A stretch of DNA of 64,000 bases from Halomonas saccharevitans (GCF_900116405.1 NZ_FPAQ01000005.1:1-64000); one strand, 5' to 3'. Positions 27,630-38,880 are shown, counted from the stretch's first letter. Notes: a model not told the origin generated them from the sequence alone. Numbers and translations: made by a program.

Positions 27630-27862
27630 CTGCGTTGGGGCGCCAAACGGCGGGCGAATCGCGCCACGCGAGCGCCGCACTGCGAGACTTTCTCCCCGGA
27701 ATCGAACAAAGGGCGGGCATTCTGGTCTAGAATGGCGTTGGGTCGGCCATCGCGACAGACGCAGCGGTTGACCCTCTGGCGTGTGGCCCCGTGCGGAGTG
27801 CACGAGCGGCGACACCTGGTGCATTGCAGGGGGAGCCCCTGCCGGTCACAGTGGTAGACACG

Positions 27863-28891
27863 ATGACGATCATGACTTCCCGTGCCGATCTGCGCGAGCA
27901 GCTGGCACGCACCTACTGCCCCACCCGCATTCCCGCCGAGGATGAGGCGCGCATCGACGAGATCAAGGCGCTCCTCGAGGCCAATAATGCCGTGCTGGTG
28001 GCGCACTACTATACCGACGATGCCATTCAGCAGCTGGCCGAAGAGACCGGCGGCTGCGTCGCCGATTCCCTGGAGATGGCGCGCTTCGGCGCTCGCCACG
28101 AGGCCGATACCCTGGTGGTGGCCGGCGTGCGTTTCATGGGCGAGACGGCCAAGATCCTTTCGCCCGAGAAGCGCGTGCTGATGCCGACCCTGAAGGCGAC
28201 CTGCTCGCTGGACCTGGGCTGCCCGGCCGACGAGTTCAGCGCCTTCTGCGATGCCCATCCCGACCGCACCGTGGTGGTCTATGCCAACACCTCCGCGGCG
28301 GTGAAGGCGCGGGCCGACTGGGTGGTGACCTCGTCCATTGCCGTGGACGTGATTGAGCACCTCCAGGCGCGCGGTGAGAAGATCCTCTGGGCCCCTGACA
28401 AGCACCTCGGCGGCTACATCCAGAAGCAGACCGGCGCCGACATGCTGCTCTGGGACGGGGCCTGCATCGTCCACGAGGAGTTCAAGGCCAAGGGCGTCGA
28501 GGACCTCAAGTCGCTCTATCCCGATGCCGCGGTGCTGGTGCATCCGGAGTCGCCGGCCTCGGTGGTCGAGCTGGCCGACGTGGCGGGCTCCACCTCCCAG
28601 CTGATCAGCGCGGCCAAGGAGCTGCCCAACGAGCGGCTGATCGTCGCTACCGACCGCGGCATCTTCTTCAAGATGCAGCAGGCGGTGCCGGAGAAGACGC
28701 TGTTTGAGGCGCCCACCGCCGGCAACGGCGCGACCTGCAAGAGCTGCGCCCACTGCCCGTGGATGGCGATGAACGCCCTGGATAACCTGGCCGGCGCGCT
28801 GCGCCAGGGGACGGGTGAGGTGTTCGTCGATGATGCTCTGCGCCTGGCCGCCCTCAAGCCTCTGGAGCGGATGCTGAACTTCAAGAAGTAA
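27863..28891 (+). CDS. nadA: Quinolinate synthase A
   Basis: 342 residues. Condenses iminoaspartate with dihydroxyacetone phosphate to quinolinate for NAD synthesis. The three conserved Cys ligands of the 4Fe-4S cluster are in [22 protein letters not shown] and [10 protein letters not shown]. Other family blocks include [20 protein letters not shown] and [17 protein letters not shown] 27863 (or 27872) gives a normal N-terminus; the ribosome site is weak. nadC lies 9 kb away rather than adjacent. Confidence 0.95.
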   Translation: MTIMTSRADLREQLARTYCPTRIPAEDEARIDEIKALLEANNAVLVAHYYTDDAIQQLAEETGGCVADSLEMARFGARHEADTLVVAGVRFMGETAKILSPEKRVLMPTLKATCSLDLGCPADEFSAFCDAHPDRTVVVYANTSAAVKARADWVVTSSIAVDVIEHLQARGEKILWAPDKHLGGYIQKQTGADMLLWDGACIVHEEFKAKGVEDLKSLYPDAAVLVHPESPASVVELADVAGSTSQLISAAKELPNERLIVATDRGIFFKMQQAVPEKTLFEAPTAGNGATCKSCAHCPWMAMNALDNLAGALRQGTGEVFVDDALRLAALKPLERMLNFKK

Positions 28892-28953
28892 GCATCGAGC
28901 TGCCAGCGCCCAGCCGCTCGTTGACGGGCGACAGGTGCGAGGGAGCAAACGAG

Positions 28954-28986
28954 AAACCCCACCGGATGTTGAGTCCGGTGGGGTTT
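28954..28986. terminator. Bidirectional terminator between nadA and bepA
   Basis: AAACCCCACCGGA (28954-28966) pairs with TCCGGTGGGGTTT (28974-28986). The A-run and T-run on either side serve both convergent genes. Confidence 0.85.
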
Positions 28987-29051
28987 GTTCGTGGATATCA
29001 GCCATGGCCATGACATCATTTTCTGCGGCGCGCGGCGCGCGGCGCTCGGCG

Positions 29052-30560
29052 CTATCGAAACTCCTCCAGCGTCTCCCGATAGCCGATGAAGTCCTCCCGG
29101 CGCCGCTCGATCGCGCTGGCCGCGGCGGGATCGCCCCGGCGCTCGGCGACCTCCTTGGCCACCTCGATCTGGCGGATGGCCCGGTCGATGCGGCCGGTGA
29201 GCTGCAGCTGCTCGGCGCGGGCCAGATGGCCCCAGGCTTCCCGGCCGCTGCGCCCGGCGGCCTCGGCGAGCAGCGTGAACACCTGGGGGTCCTCGGGGCG
29301 GCGCTCGGCCAGCTCGCGCAGCACCCGGTAGGCCTCGTCGGGATCGCGCTGCAGCAGCGCCTCGCCGAGCAGTCGGCGGGTCGGCGCGTAGTCCGGCATC
29401 AGCCGCAGCTGACGCCGGCTGCGTGCGATGGCATCGTCGGTGCGGCCGGCGTCGAAGGCCACCTGGGCCGCCGTGGCGGGCAGCATGGCGAGATCCGGGT
29501 GCGCGCGGGCCAGGGCGTCGAGGGCGGCGAGCGCCCCGTCGGTGCGACCCGCCCGGGCGTCGAGTAGCGCCGCCAGGTAGCGGCGCGCCGCCGCGGGGGC
29601 CTGGTCCTGGGCCAGCCGGGTAGCGGCCTGCTGGGGATCGCGGTCGTGGATCGCCAGCAGGGCGCGAGCCCTCACCAGCGCGTACTCGAGCGGCTCGTCG
29701 CGCGGCGTCGTCACGGGCGTCTGGTCGGCGCGAGCCTGGGTATCGCTGATGCGCGACTCGGTCATCGGGTGGGAGAGCAGGAACTCCGGCGGGTTGCCGC
29801 CCTGCAGGCTGACCATGCGCTGCATGGCGCGAAACATCTCGACCATGGCGCCCGGGTCGTAGCCGGCGCCGGCCATCGCCTGCAGGCCGACGCGGTCGGC
29901 CTCCTGCTCGAAGCGCCGCGAGTAGCGCAGCTGATCCTGGATGAAGGCCGCCTGGGTGCCCATGGCGGCGGCGATGCCGGCATCGCCGCCGCCCCCGGCG
30001 GCGATCAGCATGCCGGCCAGCATGGCGGCCATGGTCGGGATCTGGGTCTGCTCGGCGCGCTCCCGCCCGCGGGCGTAGTGGCGCTGGGCGAGGTGGCCAA
30101 GCTCGTGGGCGACCACCGAGGCCAGCTCCGCCTCTTGCTCGGCGAAGGCGAACAGCCCGGCGTTGACGCCGATCACCCCGCCCGGCACCGCGAAGGCGTT
30201 GAGCAGTCGACTCTCCACCAGGGTGACGACGGTGTTCGCCTGGGTGAGCCCGCTGTGGGGCAGCAGGCGGGCCACCAGCGATTCCACGTAGTCCTGGGCG
30301 ATGGCGTCCTGCCACTCGGGCGCCCGGGCGCGGAACTGGCGCAGCCAGGCGCGTCCCAGGCGCAGCTCCTCGCCGCTGATCGCCTGGCTGTCGCTGTAGG
30401 TAAGGCTCGGCAGGCCGTAGTCGCCGTTGGCGATCGGGGTGCCGCCGCGGTCGGTCAGGCCGGGCGCCTCGAAGCGATCCGTGGACTGGGCCTGGACCGG
30501 CAGGGCGAGCGCCAGGCATAGGGCGCTGGCGGTGAGGCAGGTTCCGGTTCGACGCAGCAT
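29052..30560 (-). CDS. bepA: Periplasmic M48 metalloprotease with TPR repeats (BepA-like)
   Basis: About 502 residues from ATG 30560, where GAGG is well placed; ATG 30566 is the alternative. Signal peptide LTASALCLALALPVQA. Zinc site HELGH in VVAHELGHLAQRH with downstream EADRVGLQAM supplying the third ligand. The C-terminal TPR-like helices (YLAALLDARAGRTDGALAAL and on) match BepA (YfgC), which helps assemble and degrade outer-membrane proteins such as LptD. Divergent from the TusA-like gene. Confidence 0.92.
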   Translation of the reverse strand: MLRRTGTCLTASALCLALALPVQAQSTDRFEAPGLTDRGGTPIANGDYGLPSLTYSDSQAISGEELRLGRAWLRQFRARAPEWQDAIAQDYVESLVARLLPHSGLTQANTVVTLVESRLLNAFAVPGGVIGVNAGLFAFAEQEAELASVVAHELGHLAQRHYARGRERAEQTQIPTMAAMLAGMLIAAGGGGDAGIAAAMGTQAAFIQDQLRYSRRFEQEADRVGLQAMAGAGYDPGAMVEMFRAMQRMVSLQGGNPPEFLLSHPMTESRISDTQARADQTPVTTPRDEPLEYALVRARALLAIHDRDPQQAATRLAQDQAPAAARRYLAALLDARAGRTDGALAALDALARAHPDLAMLPATAAQVAFDAGRTDDAIARSRRQLRLMPDYAPTRRLLGEALLQRDPDEAYRVLRELAERRPEDPQVFTLLAEAAGRSGREAWGHLARAEQLQLTGRIDRAIRQIEVAKEVAERRGDPAAASAIERRREDFIGYRETLEEFR

Positions 30561-30702
30561 GGCCATCCTCGTCACGGGGCGAAAGCAGGGGCAGGCGTTG
30601 GGCTTCGACATTGATTCGGTCCGCAAAGTGCCTTTAAATCGCAGGAACTTGCGTGTGGGCTCGCCGGCCTGCACGACTCATTGCATTCTCCCGGGAGACA
30701 AC

Positions 30703-30948
30703 ATGGCGCTGCAACCCGACGACCTGCTCGATGCCCGCGGTCTTCCCTGTCCGCTGCCGCTGCTCAAGGCCAAGCAGGCCCTGTCACGCCTCGCGCCCGG
30801 CCAGCTGCTCGAGATACGGGCCACCGACGCGGGCTCCTGGCGCGACTTCGAGACCTTCGTGGCCCAGAGCCCCCACGAGATGCCGGCCAGGGAGGAGCGG
30901 GGCGAGGTCTACCACTACTGGATCCGCAAGGGGGCATCGCCTTCATGA
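30703..30948 (+). CDS. TusA-family sulfur carrier-like protein
   Basis: 81 residues. DARGLPCPLPLLKAKQAL carries the conserved Cys-Pro of TusA-like proteins, with an RxTDAGSWRDFETF-type second half (here ATDAGSWRDFETFV). Such proteins relay sulfur or act in redox or membrane-linked complexes. The stop overlaps the next permease (ATGA). In related bacteria this pair also lies beside bepA; a functional link is inferred only from that. Confidence 0.88.
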   Translation: MALQPDDLLDARGLPCPLPLLKAKQALSRLAPGQLLEIRATDAGSWRDFETFVAQSPHEMPAREERGEVYHYWIRKGASPS

Positions 30949-32045
30949 CCTTGAGGTCGGTATTCCGTGGTTGGATAGAGCACTACTTCTCCGACGAGGA
31001 GGCGGTGATCCTGCTGGTGGTCCTGGCGCTCGGCTTCGCCGTGGTGGTCTTTATGGGCCACATGCTGGCGCCCTTCCTCACCGCGCTGGTCATCGCCTTC
31101 CTGCTGCAGGGGGCGGTGAACGGCCTGACGCGTCGCCGTGTGCCCCACCTGCTGGCGGTGATCCTGGTCTTCCTGGGCTTCATCGGCGTGCTGCTGGCCA
31201 TGGCGCTGATCCTGATGCCGCTGATCTGGACCCAGCTGGTCAACCTGATCCAGGAGACGCCGCGGATGTTCGCCAGCGGCCAGCAGCTGCTCGATGATCT
31301 TCAGGCGCGCTACCCGCAGCTGGTGACGCCGGATCAGATCCAGAACTGGATCGGCATGGCCGGGCGCGAGGTGACTCAGCTCGGCCAGCGGGCCCTGACG
31401 CTCTCGCTGGCCTCGCTGGGCAACGTCCTGGCGCTGATCATCTACCTGGTGCTGGTGCCGATCCTGGTCTTCTTCATGCTCAAGGATCGCGACCGCCTAG
31501 TGGGCTTCACCGTCTCGCTGCTGCCCCAGCGGCGCGACCTGATGACCCGCATCTGGCAGGAGATGGACGACCAGATCGCCAACTACGTGCGCGGCAAGTT
31601 CACCGAGATCATCATCGTCGGCAGCGTGGCGTTCTTTACCTTCGCCTTCTTCGGGCTGCCCTACACGGCGCTGCTGGCCGTGCTGGTGGGACTGTCGGTG
31701 CTGGTGCCCTACATCGGCGCCGCGGTGGCCACGCTGCCGGTGGCCGCGGTGGCCGGCTTCCACTTCGGCATCAGCGACCAGTTCCTCTATGTGATCGTGG
31801 CCTACGGCGTGATCCAGGCGCTGGATGGCAATGTGCTGGTGCCGGTGCTGTTCTCCGAGGCGGTCAACCTGCACCCGGTATCGATCATCCTGGCGGTGCT
31901 GTTCTTCGGCGGCATCTGGGGCTTCTGGGGGATCTTCTTCGCGATCCCCCTGGCGACCCTGCTCAAGGCGCTGGTCTACGCCTGGCCGCGCGGCATCCAG
32001 CAGCGCCACCGCCGGGAGGCGCCGGAAACGCCCGTCGAGCCGTGA
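30945..32045 (+). CDS. AI-2E/PerM-family inner-membrane transporter
   Basis: 366 residues with about eight membrane segments. Family blocks include LVLVPILVFFMLKDRDRLVG, SVLVPYIGAAVATLPVA and the Gly-rich GGIWGFWGIFFAIPLATL near the C-terminus. Substrate unknown; family members export AI-2-like molecules or function as Na+/H+ exchangers in some haloalkaliphiles. Translation is coupled to the TusA-like gene. Confidence 0.9.
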   Translation: MTLRSVFRGWIEHYFSDEEAVILLVVLALGFAVVVFMGHMLAPFLTALVIAFLLQGAVNGLTRRRVPHLLAVILVFLGFIGVLLAMALILMPLIWTQLVNLIQETPRMFASGQQLLDDLQARYPQLVTPDQIQNWIGMAGREVTQLGQRALTLSLASLGNVLALIIYLVLVPILVFFMLKDRDRLVGFTVSLLPQRRDLMTRIWQEMDDQIANYVRGKFTEIIIVGSVAFFTFAFFGLPYTALLAVLVGLSVLVPYIGAAVATLPVAAVAGFHFGISDQFLYVIVAYGVIQALDGNVLVPVLFSEAVNLHPVSIILAVLFFGGIWGFWGIFFAIPLATLLKALVYAWPRGIQQRHRREAPETPVEP

Positions 32046-32120
32046 GGCGACCCGCCCGGGCGTGACGCGCCCGCTCCCCGCTGCCTCAGTACCGACCGAG
32101 GGGGCGGTAGGGCGACGGAT

Positions 32121-32594
32121 TCAGCCGGCGTGCAGGGCCTGTGCCGCTTCGAGGACCTCCTCGACGTGACCCTTGACCTTGACGCCGCGCCACTCGCGGG
32201 CGAGCCGGCCCTCGGCATCGATCAGGAAGGTGCTGCGCTCGATGCCTAGGTGCTCCTTGCCGTAGAGCTTCTTCAGCTTGATGACGTCGAACAGCCGGCA
32301 GACGGCCTCGTCCTTGTCGGAGATCAGCGCGAAGTTGAACCCCTGCTTGGCCTTGAAGTTCTCCTGGGCGCGGATGCCGTCCCGGGAGACGCCCAGGATC
32401 ACGGTATTGGCGGCCTCGAAGGCCTCCTTGCGATCGCGGAAGTCGCCGCCCTCGGTGGTGCAGCCCGGGGTGCTGGCCTTGGGATAGAAGTAGATCACCA
32501 CCTGCCGGCCGCGCAGCTCGGAGAGGGTGAGGGTGGACTCGCTGGTGGCGGTGGCGCTGAAATCGGGGACGGGCTCGCCGAGGCTGACGCTCAT
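32121..32594 (-). CDS. bcp: Peroxiredoxin of the BCP/PrxQ type
   Basis: 157 residues that reduce peroxides with thioredoxin. The peroxidatic Cys is in STPGCTTEGGDFRD. The resolving Cys, usually five residues on in E. coli BCP (TPGCTxxxC), is absent (Gly here), so it is probably of the 1-Cys or alternative-resolving kind. Divergent from dapA. Confidence 0.93.
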   Translation of the reverse strand: MSVSLGEPVPDFSATATSESTLTLSELRGRQVVIYFYPKASTPGCTTEGGDFRDRKEAFEAANTVILGVSRDGIRAQENFKAKQGFNFALISDKDEAVCRLFDVIKLKKLYGKEHLGIERSTFLIDAEGRLAREWRGVKVKGHVEEVLEAAQALHAG

Positions 32595-32822
32595 GAAACG
32601 ACTCCTTGTGAGGGTGGCGTGGGACGGTGAAACACCGCCGGTCGGACGGGGTGAGTCGGACCAGCGAGCGTCGATTACACGCAACCCCGGGCGAACTGTA
32701 AAGTCGCGGCTGTACAGGCTCTCGAGGCCTGAGTACCATTTGGCCCCTGGCCCCGGGGCAGGTCCCGGCGCTTCCGGGGCCTGTGGGCCGTGAATGCAGG
32801 TGAATCGAGAGGAATCGAGAGG

Positions 32823-33707
32823 ATGATCACTGGTAGTATCGTCGCGCTGGCGACGCCGATGAAGGTCAACGGCGATATCGACTGGGAGGCCCTGCGTCGC
32901 CTGGTGCACTTTCACCTCGACAACGGCACCGACGCGATCGTGGCGGCCGGCACCACCGGCGAGCCGACGACCATGTCCTTCGCCGAGCACTTCGATGTCA
33001 TCCGCACCGTGGTGGAAGAGGTCGACGGACGCATTCCGGTGATCGCCGGCACCGGCTCCAACAACACCACCGAGGCGGTCGAGCTGACCCGCTACGCCAA
33101 GGAGGTTGGCGCCGACTACTGCCTGACGGTCGCGCCCTACTACAACAAGCCGACCCAGGAAGGCCTGTTCCAGCACTTCAAGGCCATCGCCGAAGCCAGC
33201 GACCTGCCGGTGATCCTCTACAACGTGCCGGGCCGCACCTGCTCCGACATCTACAACGAGACCGTGATGCGTCTCGCCGAGGTCGACGGAATCATCGGCC
33301 TCAAGGATGCCACCGGCAACCTGGAGCGCGCCGAGGACCTGATCGCGCGTCTCAAGGGCAGCGACTTCATGCTCTATTCCGGCGACGACGCCACCGCCTG
33401 CGACTTCATGCTGATGGGCGGCCACGGCGACATCTCGGTGACCGCCAACGTCGCCCCGCGAACCATGCACGAGCTGTGCAGCGCCGCCGTGGCCGGCGAC
33501 GTCGACAAGGCTCACCAGATCAATACCCGCCTGATACCGCTGCATACCAACCTGGGCGTCGAGTCCAATCCGATTCCGGTCAAGTGGGCGCTGTATCGCA
33601 TGGGCTATGTGGAGCCGGGCATCCGCCTGCCGCTGACCTGGCTCTCAGAGAAGTACCACTCCACCGTCAGCGAGGCCCTTCAGCTGGCGGGGATGATCGA
33701 CGACTGA
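32823..33707 (+). CDS. dapA: 4-hydroxy-tetrahydrodipicolinate synthase
   Basis: 294 residues. First committed step of lysine and diaminopimelate synthesis (pyruvate plus aspartate semialdehyde). Motifs: GTTGEPTTM, Tyr in [10 protein letters not shown], and Schiff-base Lys in [12 protein letters not shown] 32823. Head of the dapA-bamC-MBL-purC cluster, conserved in gammaproteobacteria. Confidence 0.97.
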   Translation: MITGSIVALATPMKVNGDIDWEALRRLVHFHLDNGTDAIVAAGTTGEPTTMSFAEHFDVIRTVVEEVDGRIPVIAGTGSNNTTEAVELTRYAKEVGADYCLTVAPYYNKPTQEGLFQHFKAIAEASDLPVILYNVPGRTCSDIYNETVMRLAEVDGIIGLKDATGNLERAEDLIARLKGSDFMLYSGDDATACDFMLMGGHGDISVTANVAPRTMHELCSAAVAGDVDKAHQINTRLIPLHTNLGVESNPIPVKWALYRMGYVEPGIRLPLTWLSEKYHSTVSEALQLAGMIDD

Positions 33708-33754
33708 GCGGTGCTCGGCACCGCACTCCGCACAACACGAGGCAAGGTGGACGC

Positions 33755-34723
33755 ATGAACTCTGCGCTGAAAGGGATGCTGGTGGCGACGATCGCGCTGG
33801 CCACGGTCGGTTGCGCCCGTGATGGCTACTATCACGATCGCAACCTCGACTACGCCGAGGCCGAGGAGACGGCGCCCCTGGTGCTGCCGGAGGCCCACAA
33901 CTCGGCGCGCTTTCGGGACGCCATGCCCGTGCCCGAGGTAAGCGGCGCGCGTCCCGCCACGGACGGCGTGGTGGAAGCGCCGCTGCCCCAGGCCCTGTCC
34001 CCCGGGCGGGCCCGGGGGCGCGGCTACGTGGAGCGGCGCGAGATCGGCAGCGACGCCTGGCTGGTGGTGGGCGCCGAGCCGGCTTCGGTGTGGCCGGAGC
34101 TCGAGCGCTTCGTGCGGGGACGCGGGCTGGACGTCGTCGCCCGTGATCCGAGCCGCGGGGTGCTGTCGACCGAGCAGTCCCGTCTGAGCGTTCGCCAGGG
34201 GCTGCGCCGCGGCGACAGCGAGCTGCACTGCGAGCGCGGTGGCGTCGTCGACGCGGGCTGCCTGCGGGCCCTGGAGCGCCACTTTCAGTCGCTCAGCGCC
34301 TCGGCAAGCGCCGCGTCGCTGACCGCCCAGCGGCCCGAGGTGCAGGACCGCGCCCAGTTCGCGCAGCGCGGCGATGACTGGCAGGTGATCCTGCCCTACG
34401 ACATCGATCGCCTGTGGGCCGAACTCAGCCACCAGCTGGAAAACGATTTCGTCGTCGAGGGTCGCCGCGAGCTGCGCGAGCGCGATCCGAGCGCACACAC
34501 CTTCCTGGTCGGCTATTTGACCCGGGAAGGGCGCGAGCAGGGCCTGCTGAGCTCGCTGGCCTCCCTCGAGCTCGGCGCCGAGCCGCAACCGGTGCGGCTG
34601 ACCCTCGAGGCGCGTGGCCCCGAGGAGACCGTGCTGCGCGCGATGGGCGTCGGCGAGGACGGTTCGCTGCCCGAGGAGGACCAGCGCGAGCTGCTCGAGC
34701 GGGTGGCAGGCCTGCTGCGCTGA
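33755..34723 (+). CDS. bamC: Outer-membrane assembly lipoprotein BamC
   Basis: 322 residues. Lipoprotein signal with lipobox LATVGC. A low-complexity N-terminal region, which in E. coli contacts BamD, is followed by two helix-grip domains (DAWLVVGAEPASVWPELERF; WQVILPYDIDRLWAELSHQL). The short match to the family is reinforced by its place after dapA. The stop overlaps the next start (TGATG). Confidence 0.88.
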   Translation: MNSALKGMLVATIALATVGCARDGYYHDRNLDYAEAEETAPLVLPEAHNSARFRDAMPVPEVSGARPATDGVVEAPLPQALSPGRARGRGYVERREIGSDAWLVVGAEPASVWPELERFVRGRGLDVVARDPSRGVLSTEQSRLSVRQGLRRGDSELHCERGGVVDAGCLRALERHFQSLSASASAASLTAQRPEVQDRAQFAQRGDDWQVILPYDIDRLWAELSHQLENDFVVEGRRELRERDPSAHTFLVGYLTREGREQGLLSSLASLELGAEPQPVRLTLEARGPEETVLRAMGVGEDGSLPEEDQRELLERVAGLLR

Positions 34724-35508
34724 TGAGCGACACGGCGTCGGGTGGCCTGACCTTCGCCTCCCTGGGCAGCGGCAGCAAGGGCAACGCCACCCTGGTCAGC
34801 GACGGCGAGACGCATCTGCTGGTCGACTGCGGCTTCGGCCTGAAGGAGACCGAGCGCCGCCTGGCCCGACTGGGCCTGCACCCCCGCCAGCTCGACGCCG
34901 TGCTGGTGACCCACGAGCACGGTGATCACATCCGCGGCGTCGGGCCCCTGGCGCGGCGTCACCAGGTGCCGGTCTACCTGACGCCGGGCACCTGGCTGTC
35001 GGGGCGCCTCGGCGAGCTGCCACACCGCCACTGGATCACCCCCCAGGCCAGGTTCGCCGTCAAGGGGCTTTCCATCGACCCGATCACCGTGCCCCACGAC
35101 GCCCGCGAGCCGGTGCAGTTCGGCATCGCCGGCGGCGGTCGCCGGCTGGGCCTGCTCACCGACCTCGGGCATCCCAGCGCGCATGTGGTCGAGGCCTTCG
35201 CCGGCTGCGACGGCCTGGTGCTGGAGTGCAATCACGACCGCCGGATGCTCGCCGAAGGGCCCTATCCCGCCAGCCTCAAGCGCCGAGTGGGCGGCGACTG
35301 GGGGCACCTGGCCAACGTCCAGGCGGCCTGGCTGCTGCAGCGGCTGGGGCTCGATCGCCTGCAGCGCATCGTCTGCTCGCACCTGTCCGAACACAACAAC
35401 CGCCCCGAGCTGGCCCTGGAGGCCCTGGTGCCCCTGCTCGACGGCGACGACTCCCGGCTGAGGATCGCCGCCCAGGACGATGGCCTGGCATGGCAGACCC
35501 TCGGCTGA
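34723..35508 (+). CDS. Metallo-beta-lactamase-fold hydrolase
   Basis: 261 residues. Metal motif THEHGDHI, with [11 protein letters not shown] at the N-terminus and [14 protein letters not shown] and CSHLSEHNN completing the site. Resembles the YycJ/WalJ-type exonuclease-like branch of the fold. Conserved between bamC and purC in related genomes. True substrate unknown; a nuclease role is inferred from the family. Confidence 0.88.
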   Translation: MSDTASGGLTFASLGSGSKGNATLVSDGETHLLVDCGFGLKETERRLARLGLHPRQLDAVLVTHEHGDHIRGVGPLARRHQVPVYLTPGTWLSGRLGELPHRHWITPQARFAVKGLSIDPITVPHDAREPVQFGIAGGGRRLGLLTDLGHPSAHVVEAFAGCDGLVLECNHDRRMLAEGPYPASLKRRVGGDWGHLANVQAAWLLQRLGLDRLQRIVCSHLSEHNNRPELALEALVPLLDGDDSRLRIAAQDDGLAWQTLG

Positions 35509-35548
35509 ACGACCATCCTTACCCGTATCCTCGCCCCTGGAGGCTCCC

Positions 35549-36262
35549 ATGGAAAAGCGCCAAGAACTCTTTGTCGGCAAGGCCAAGTCGGTCTATGCCA
35601 CCGATGATCCGGATCGCCTGATCCTGCACTTCCGCAACGACACCAGCGCCTTCGACGGCCGTCGTATGGAGGCCCTCGAGCGCAAGGGCCAGGTCAACAA
35701 CCGCTTCAATGCCTTCATCATGGGCAAGCTCCAGGAAGCGGGGATTCCCACCCACTTCGAGAGCCTGCTCTCCGATGACGAGTGCGTGGTCAAGAACCTC
35801 GAGATGATCCCGGTCGAGTGCGTGGTGCGCAACATCGCCGCCGGCAGCGTGGTCAAGACTCTCGGCGTCGAGGAGGGCCAGACCCTCACACCGCCGACCT
35901 TCCAGCTGTTCCTGAAGAACGATGAGCTCCACGACCCGATGATCAACGAGTCGCTGGCCGAGACCTTCGGCTGGGCTAGCTCTGAGCAGCTGGCCGAGAT
36001 GAAGGCGCTGACCTTCCGGGTCAACGAGGTGCTCAAGGCGCTGTTCGAAGAGGGCGGCATGCTGCTGGTGGACTACAAGCTCGAGTTCGGGCTCTTCCAC
36101 GGCAAGATCGTGCTGGGCGATGAGTTCTCGCCGGACGGCTGCCGTTTGTGGGATGCCGAGACCCGCGAGAAGCTCGACAAGGACCGCTTTCGCCAGGGGC
36201 TTGGTAACGTGATCGAGTCCTATGAGGAGGTTGGCCGGCGTATCGGCATCGACTTCTCTTGA
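35549..36262 (+). CDS. purC: SAICAR synthetase
   Basis: 237 residues. Joins CAIR and aspartate using ATP in purine synthesis. Motifs [26 protein letters not shown] and [22 protein letters not shown] are diagnostic. ATG 35549 follows GGAGG. Last gene of the dapA cluster. Confidence 0.97.
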   Translation: MEKRQELFVGKAKSVYATDDPDRLILHFRNDTSAFDGRRMEALERKGQVNNRFNAFIMGKLQEAGIPTHFESLLSDDECVVKNLEMIPVECVVRNIAAGSVVKTLGVEEGQTLTPPTFQLFLKNDELHDPMINESLAETFGWASSEQLAEMKALTFRVNEVLKALFEEGGMLLVDYKLEFGLFHGKIVLGDEFSPDGCRLWDAETREKLDKDRFRQGLGNVIESYEEVGRRIGIDFS

Positions 36263-36265
36263 AGA

Positions 36266-36477
36266 CGCACTGATTCATTGCTGCGCTCGACGACCCACAG
36301 GGAAGTGGGAAGTGCGTTGGCTCGTCGGGAACGAGCCTAGCGATCCTGGCCGCCGGCGGTGCCGAGGCGTCGGACCGTCGCCATCCTCATGTAGCAGGCT
36401 ACATTCCGGTGGCTGTGCTCCGGCGGCGGCCAGGCTGGGCGCCCCCACCTCTCATCGCTCGCGACATGAATCAGCAC
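36266..36477. repeat. Long imperfect palindrome after purC
   Basis: The outer arms CTGATTCAT (36270-36278) and ATGAATCAG (36466-36474), mid arms CCTGGCCGCCGGCGG (36345-36359) and CCGGCGGCGGCCAGG (36420-36434), and centre ATGTAG (36389-36394) with CTACAT (36399-36404) nest within one another. The left half is ~50 bp longer than the right. It could be a MITE-like or REP-type repeat, or a large RNA hairpin. No gene is present in 36263-36578. Confidence 0.6.
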
Positions 36478-36536
36478 ATCTTCTTGCCATGTGGATCATT
36501 CAGACAAGCCCGGTCGAAATGATCGAACGGCATACG

Positions 36537-36566
36537 ATGACGCCCTCTACGGAGGGCGTCGTCTTA
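36537..36566 (+). terminator. Rho-independent terminator
   Basis: GACGCCCTC (36539-36547) pairs with GAGGGCGTC (36552-36560), followed by GTCTT. It lies between purC and convergent trmO. Confidence 0.65.
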
Positions 36567-36578
36567 TGTGTCCTTTGT

Positions 36579-37307
36579 CTACATTGTCACGATCTCGACG
36601 ACCTCCAGGCGCGTCTCGCCCGCGGCGTCGGTGCGCGCCTGGAAGCGGACGTCCACGTCGCGTAGGCGCATTCCGTAGACCCGTTCCTCGGCGCCGCGGC
36701 GATAGGCGGGGCGCGGGTCCTGGGCGAGCACCTCGCGGATCAGCTCGCGCAGGCTGTCGCCGTCCTCCCGGCGCGCCAGTACCGTCTCGGCGGCGGGGGA
36801 AAAACCCACCGCCAGCGTGGGCGGTGCCTCGGGGGCGAAGCCGGCGCGCGCCTCGGGGCGCGACTCCGCCCAGGGCAGATAGGGCTTGAGGTCGAGCACC
36901 GGCGTGCCGCTGACCAGGTCGGCGCCGCGCAGGGCCAGGCGTACGCCGTCGGCGGTGTCGATGTCGACCAGCTCCACCAGCGAGAGCCCCAGACGGTTGG
37001 GGCGATGGGTGCTGCGGCTGGCGAAGACGCCTACCCGGGCGTTGCCGCCCAGGCGCGGCGGGCGCACCAGCGGCGTCCAGCGCTCGGGGCTCTGGTGGAA
37101 GACGAAGGTCAGCCAGAGGTGGCTGAAGGCCTCGAGGCCCCGCACCGTCAGCGGATCATCGAAGGGTGGCAGCAGCACCAGGCTCGCCCGGGCCGTGTCG
37201 GCGAGCCCCGGCTGGCGCGGAATGCCGAACTTGTCCGGGAAGTCGCTCTCGATGACGCCGATGGGCGTCACGGTGAAGGCCTCGGGCGGGGCGGGGCGGT
37301 CGTGCAT
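36579..37307 (-). CDS. trmO: tRNA (t6A37) N6-methyltransferase TrmO
   Basis: 242 residues. SAM-dependent enzyme making m6t6A in tRNA-Thr. Family blocks: PIGVIESDFPDKFGIPRQPG, FSHLWLTFVFH and RSTHRPNRLGLSLVELV, then LVSGTPVLDLKPYLPWAES. The C-terminal domain is present. ATG 37307 with AAAGGA upstream. Confidence 0.93.
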   Translation of the reverse strand: MHDRPAPPEAFTVTPIGVIESDFPDKFGIPRQPGLADTARASLVLLPPFDDPLTVRGLEAFSHLWLTFVFHQSPERWTPLVRPPRLGGNARVGVFASRSTHRPNRLGLSLVELVDIDTADGVRLALRGADLVSGTPVLDLKPYLPWAESRPEARAGFAPEAPPTLAVGFSPAAETVLARREDGDSLRELIREVLAQDPRPAYRRGAEERVYGMRLRDVDVRFQARTDAAGETRLEVVEIVTM

Positions 37308-37392
37308 TGAGGATCCTTTCCGTCGCGGGGATTGGCCCCGAGGCAGGGCTTGGGTAGTCTGCTGGCTGACCATCATCGCAGGAAGCTCACGC

Positions 37393-37953
37393 ATGCGTCA
37401 TGCCGATCACCCCAACGCCGGCGCCGAGCCGCCCTCTGAGGCGCTCCCCGGGGCGCGCCGCGGCCCGCGCATCGTCTACCGCACGGCTCGCGCCCGCGAC
37501 GCCGCCGACCAGGCCGAGGTCTTTCATCACGCCGTGATGCAGGGTGCCGCGGGGCACTATACGCTGGCCGAGCGTGAGGCCTGGGCGATGGCCCTGCCGC
37601 GGGACGCCAGTGCCTGGTCGGCGCGCCAGGCGCTCTTCACCACCCTGGTGGCCGACTGCGAGGGGCGCTGCGTGGGCTTTCTCGAACTGGATCTGGCCGA
37701 GGGCCGGATCGAGACCCTCTATGTCTGGCCGTCGCTGGGGCGGCGCGGCATCGGCTCGACGCTGCTGGTGCATGCCGAGCGGATGTTGCTGGAGCAGGGA
37801 GTGAGCCGCGCCCGCATCGAGGCCAGCGCCGTGTTGGCCGATGGCCTGGTGCACCGCGGCTGGCAGCAGCGGGGCGACGACTGGGTCGAGCGCGGCGGCG
37901 AGCGGCTCTATCGCCAGCGCCTGGAGAAGCGCCTGGTCGCCGTCGAGACCTGA
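37393..37953 (+). CDS. GNAT-family N-acetyltransferase
   Basis: 186 residues. Acetyl-CoA-binding motif A appears as ETLYVWPSLGRRGIGSTLL, preceded by VGFLELDLAEGR. An N-terminal extension rich in Pro and Ala precedes the fold. Substrate unknown. Divergent from trmO. Confidence 0.85.
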   Translation: MRHADHPNAGAEPPSEALPGARRGPRIVYRTARARDAADQAEVFHHAVMQGAAGHYTLAEREAWAMALPRDASAWSARQALFTTLVADCEGRCVGFLELDLAEGRIETLYVWPSLGRRGIGSTLLVHAERMLLEQGVSRARIEASAVLADGLVHRGWQQRGDDWVERGGERLYRQRLEKRLVAVET

Positions 37954-37992
37954 AACCGCCTCTCGGCTGCCCCTCGTCGCCTATGGCGTGCC

Positions 37993-38880
<888 letters not shown>

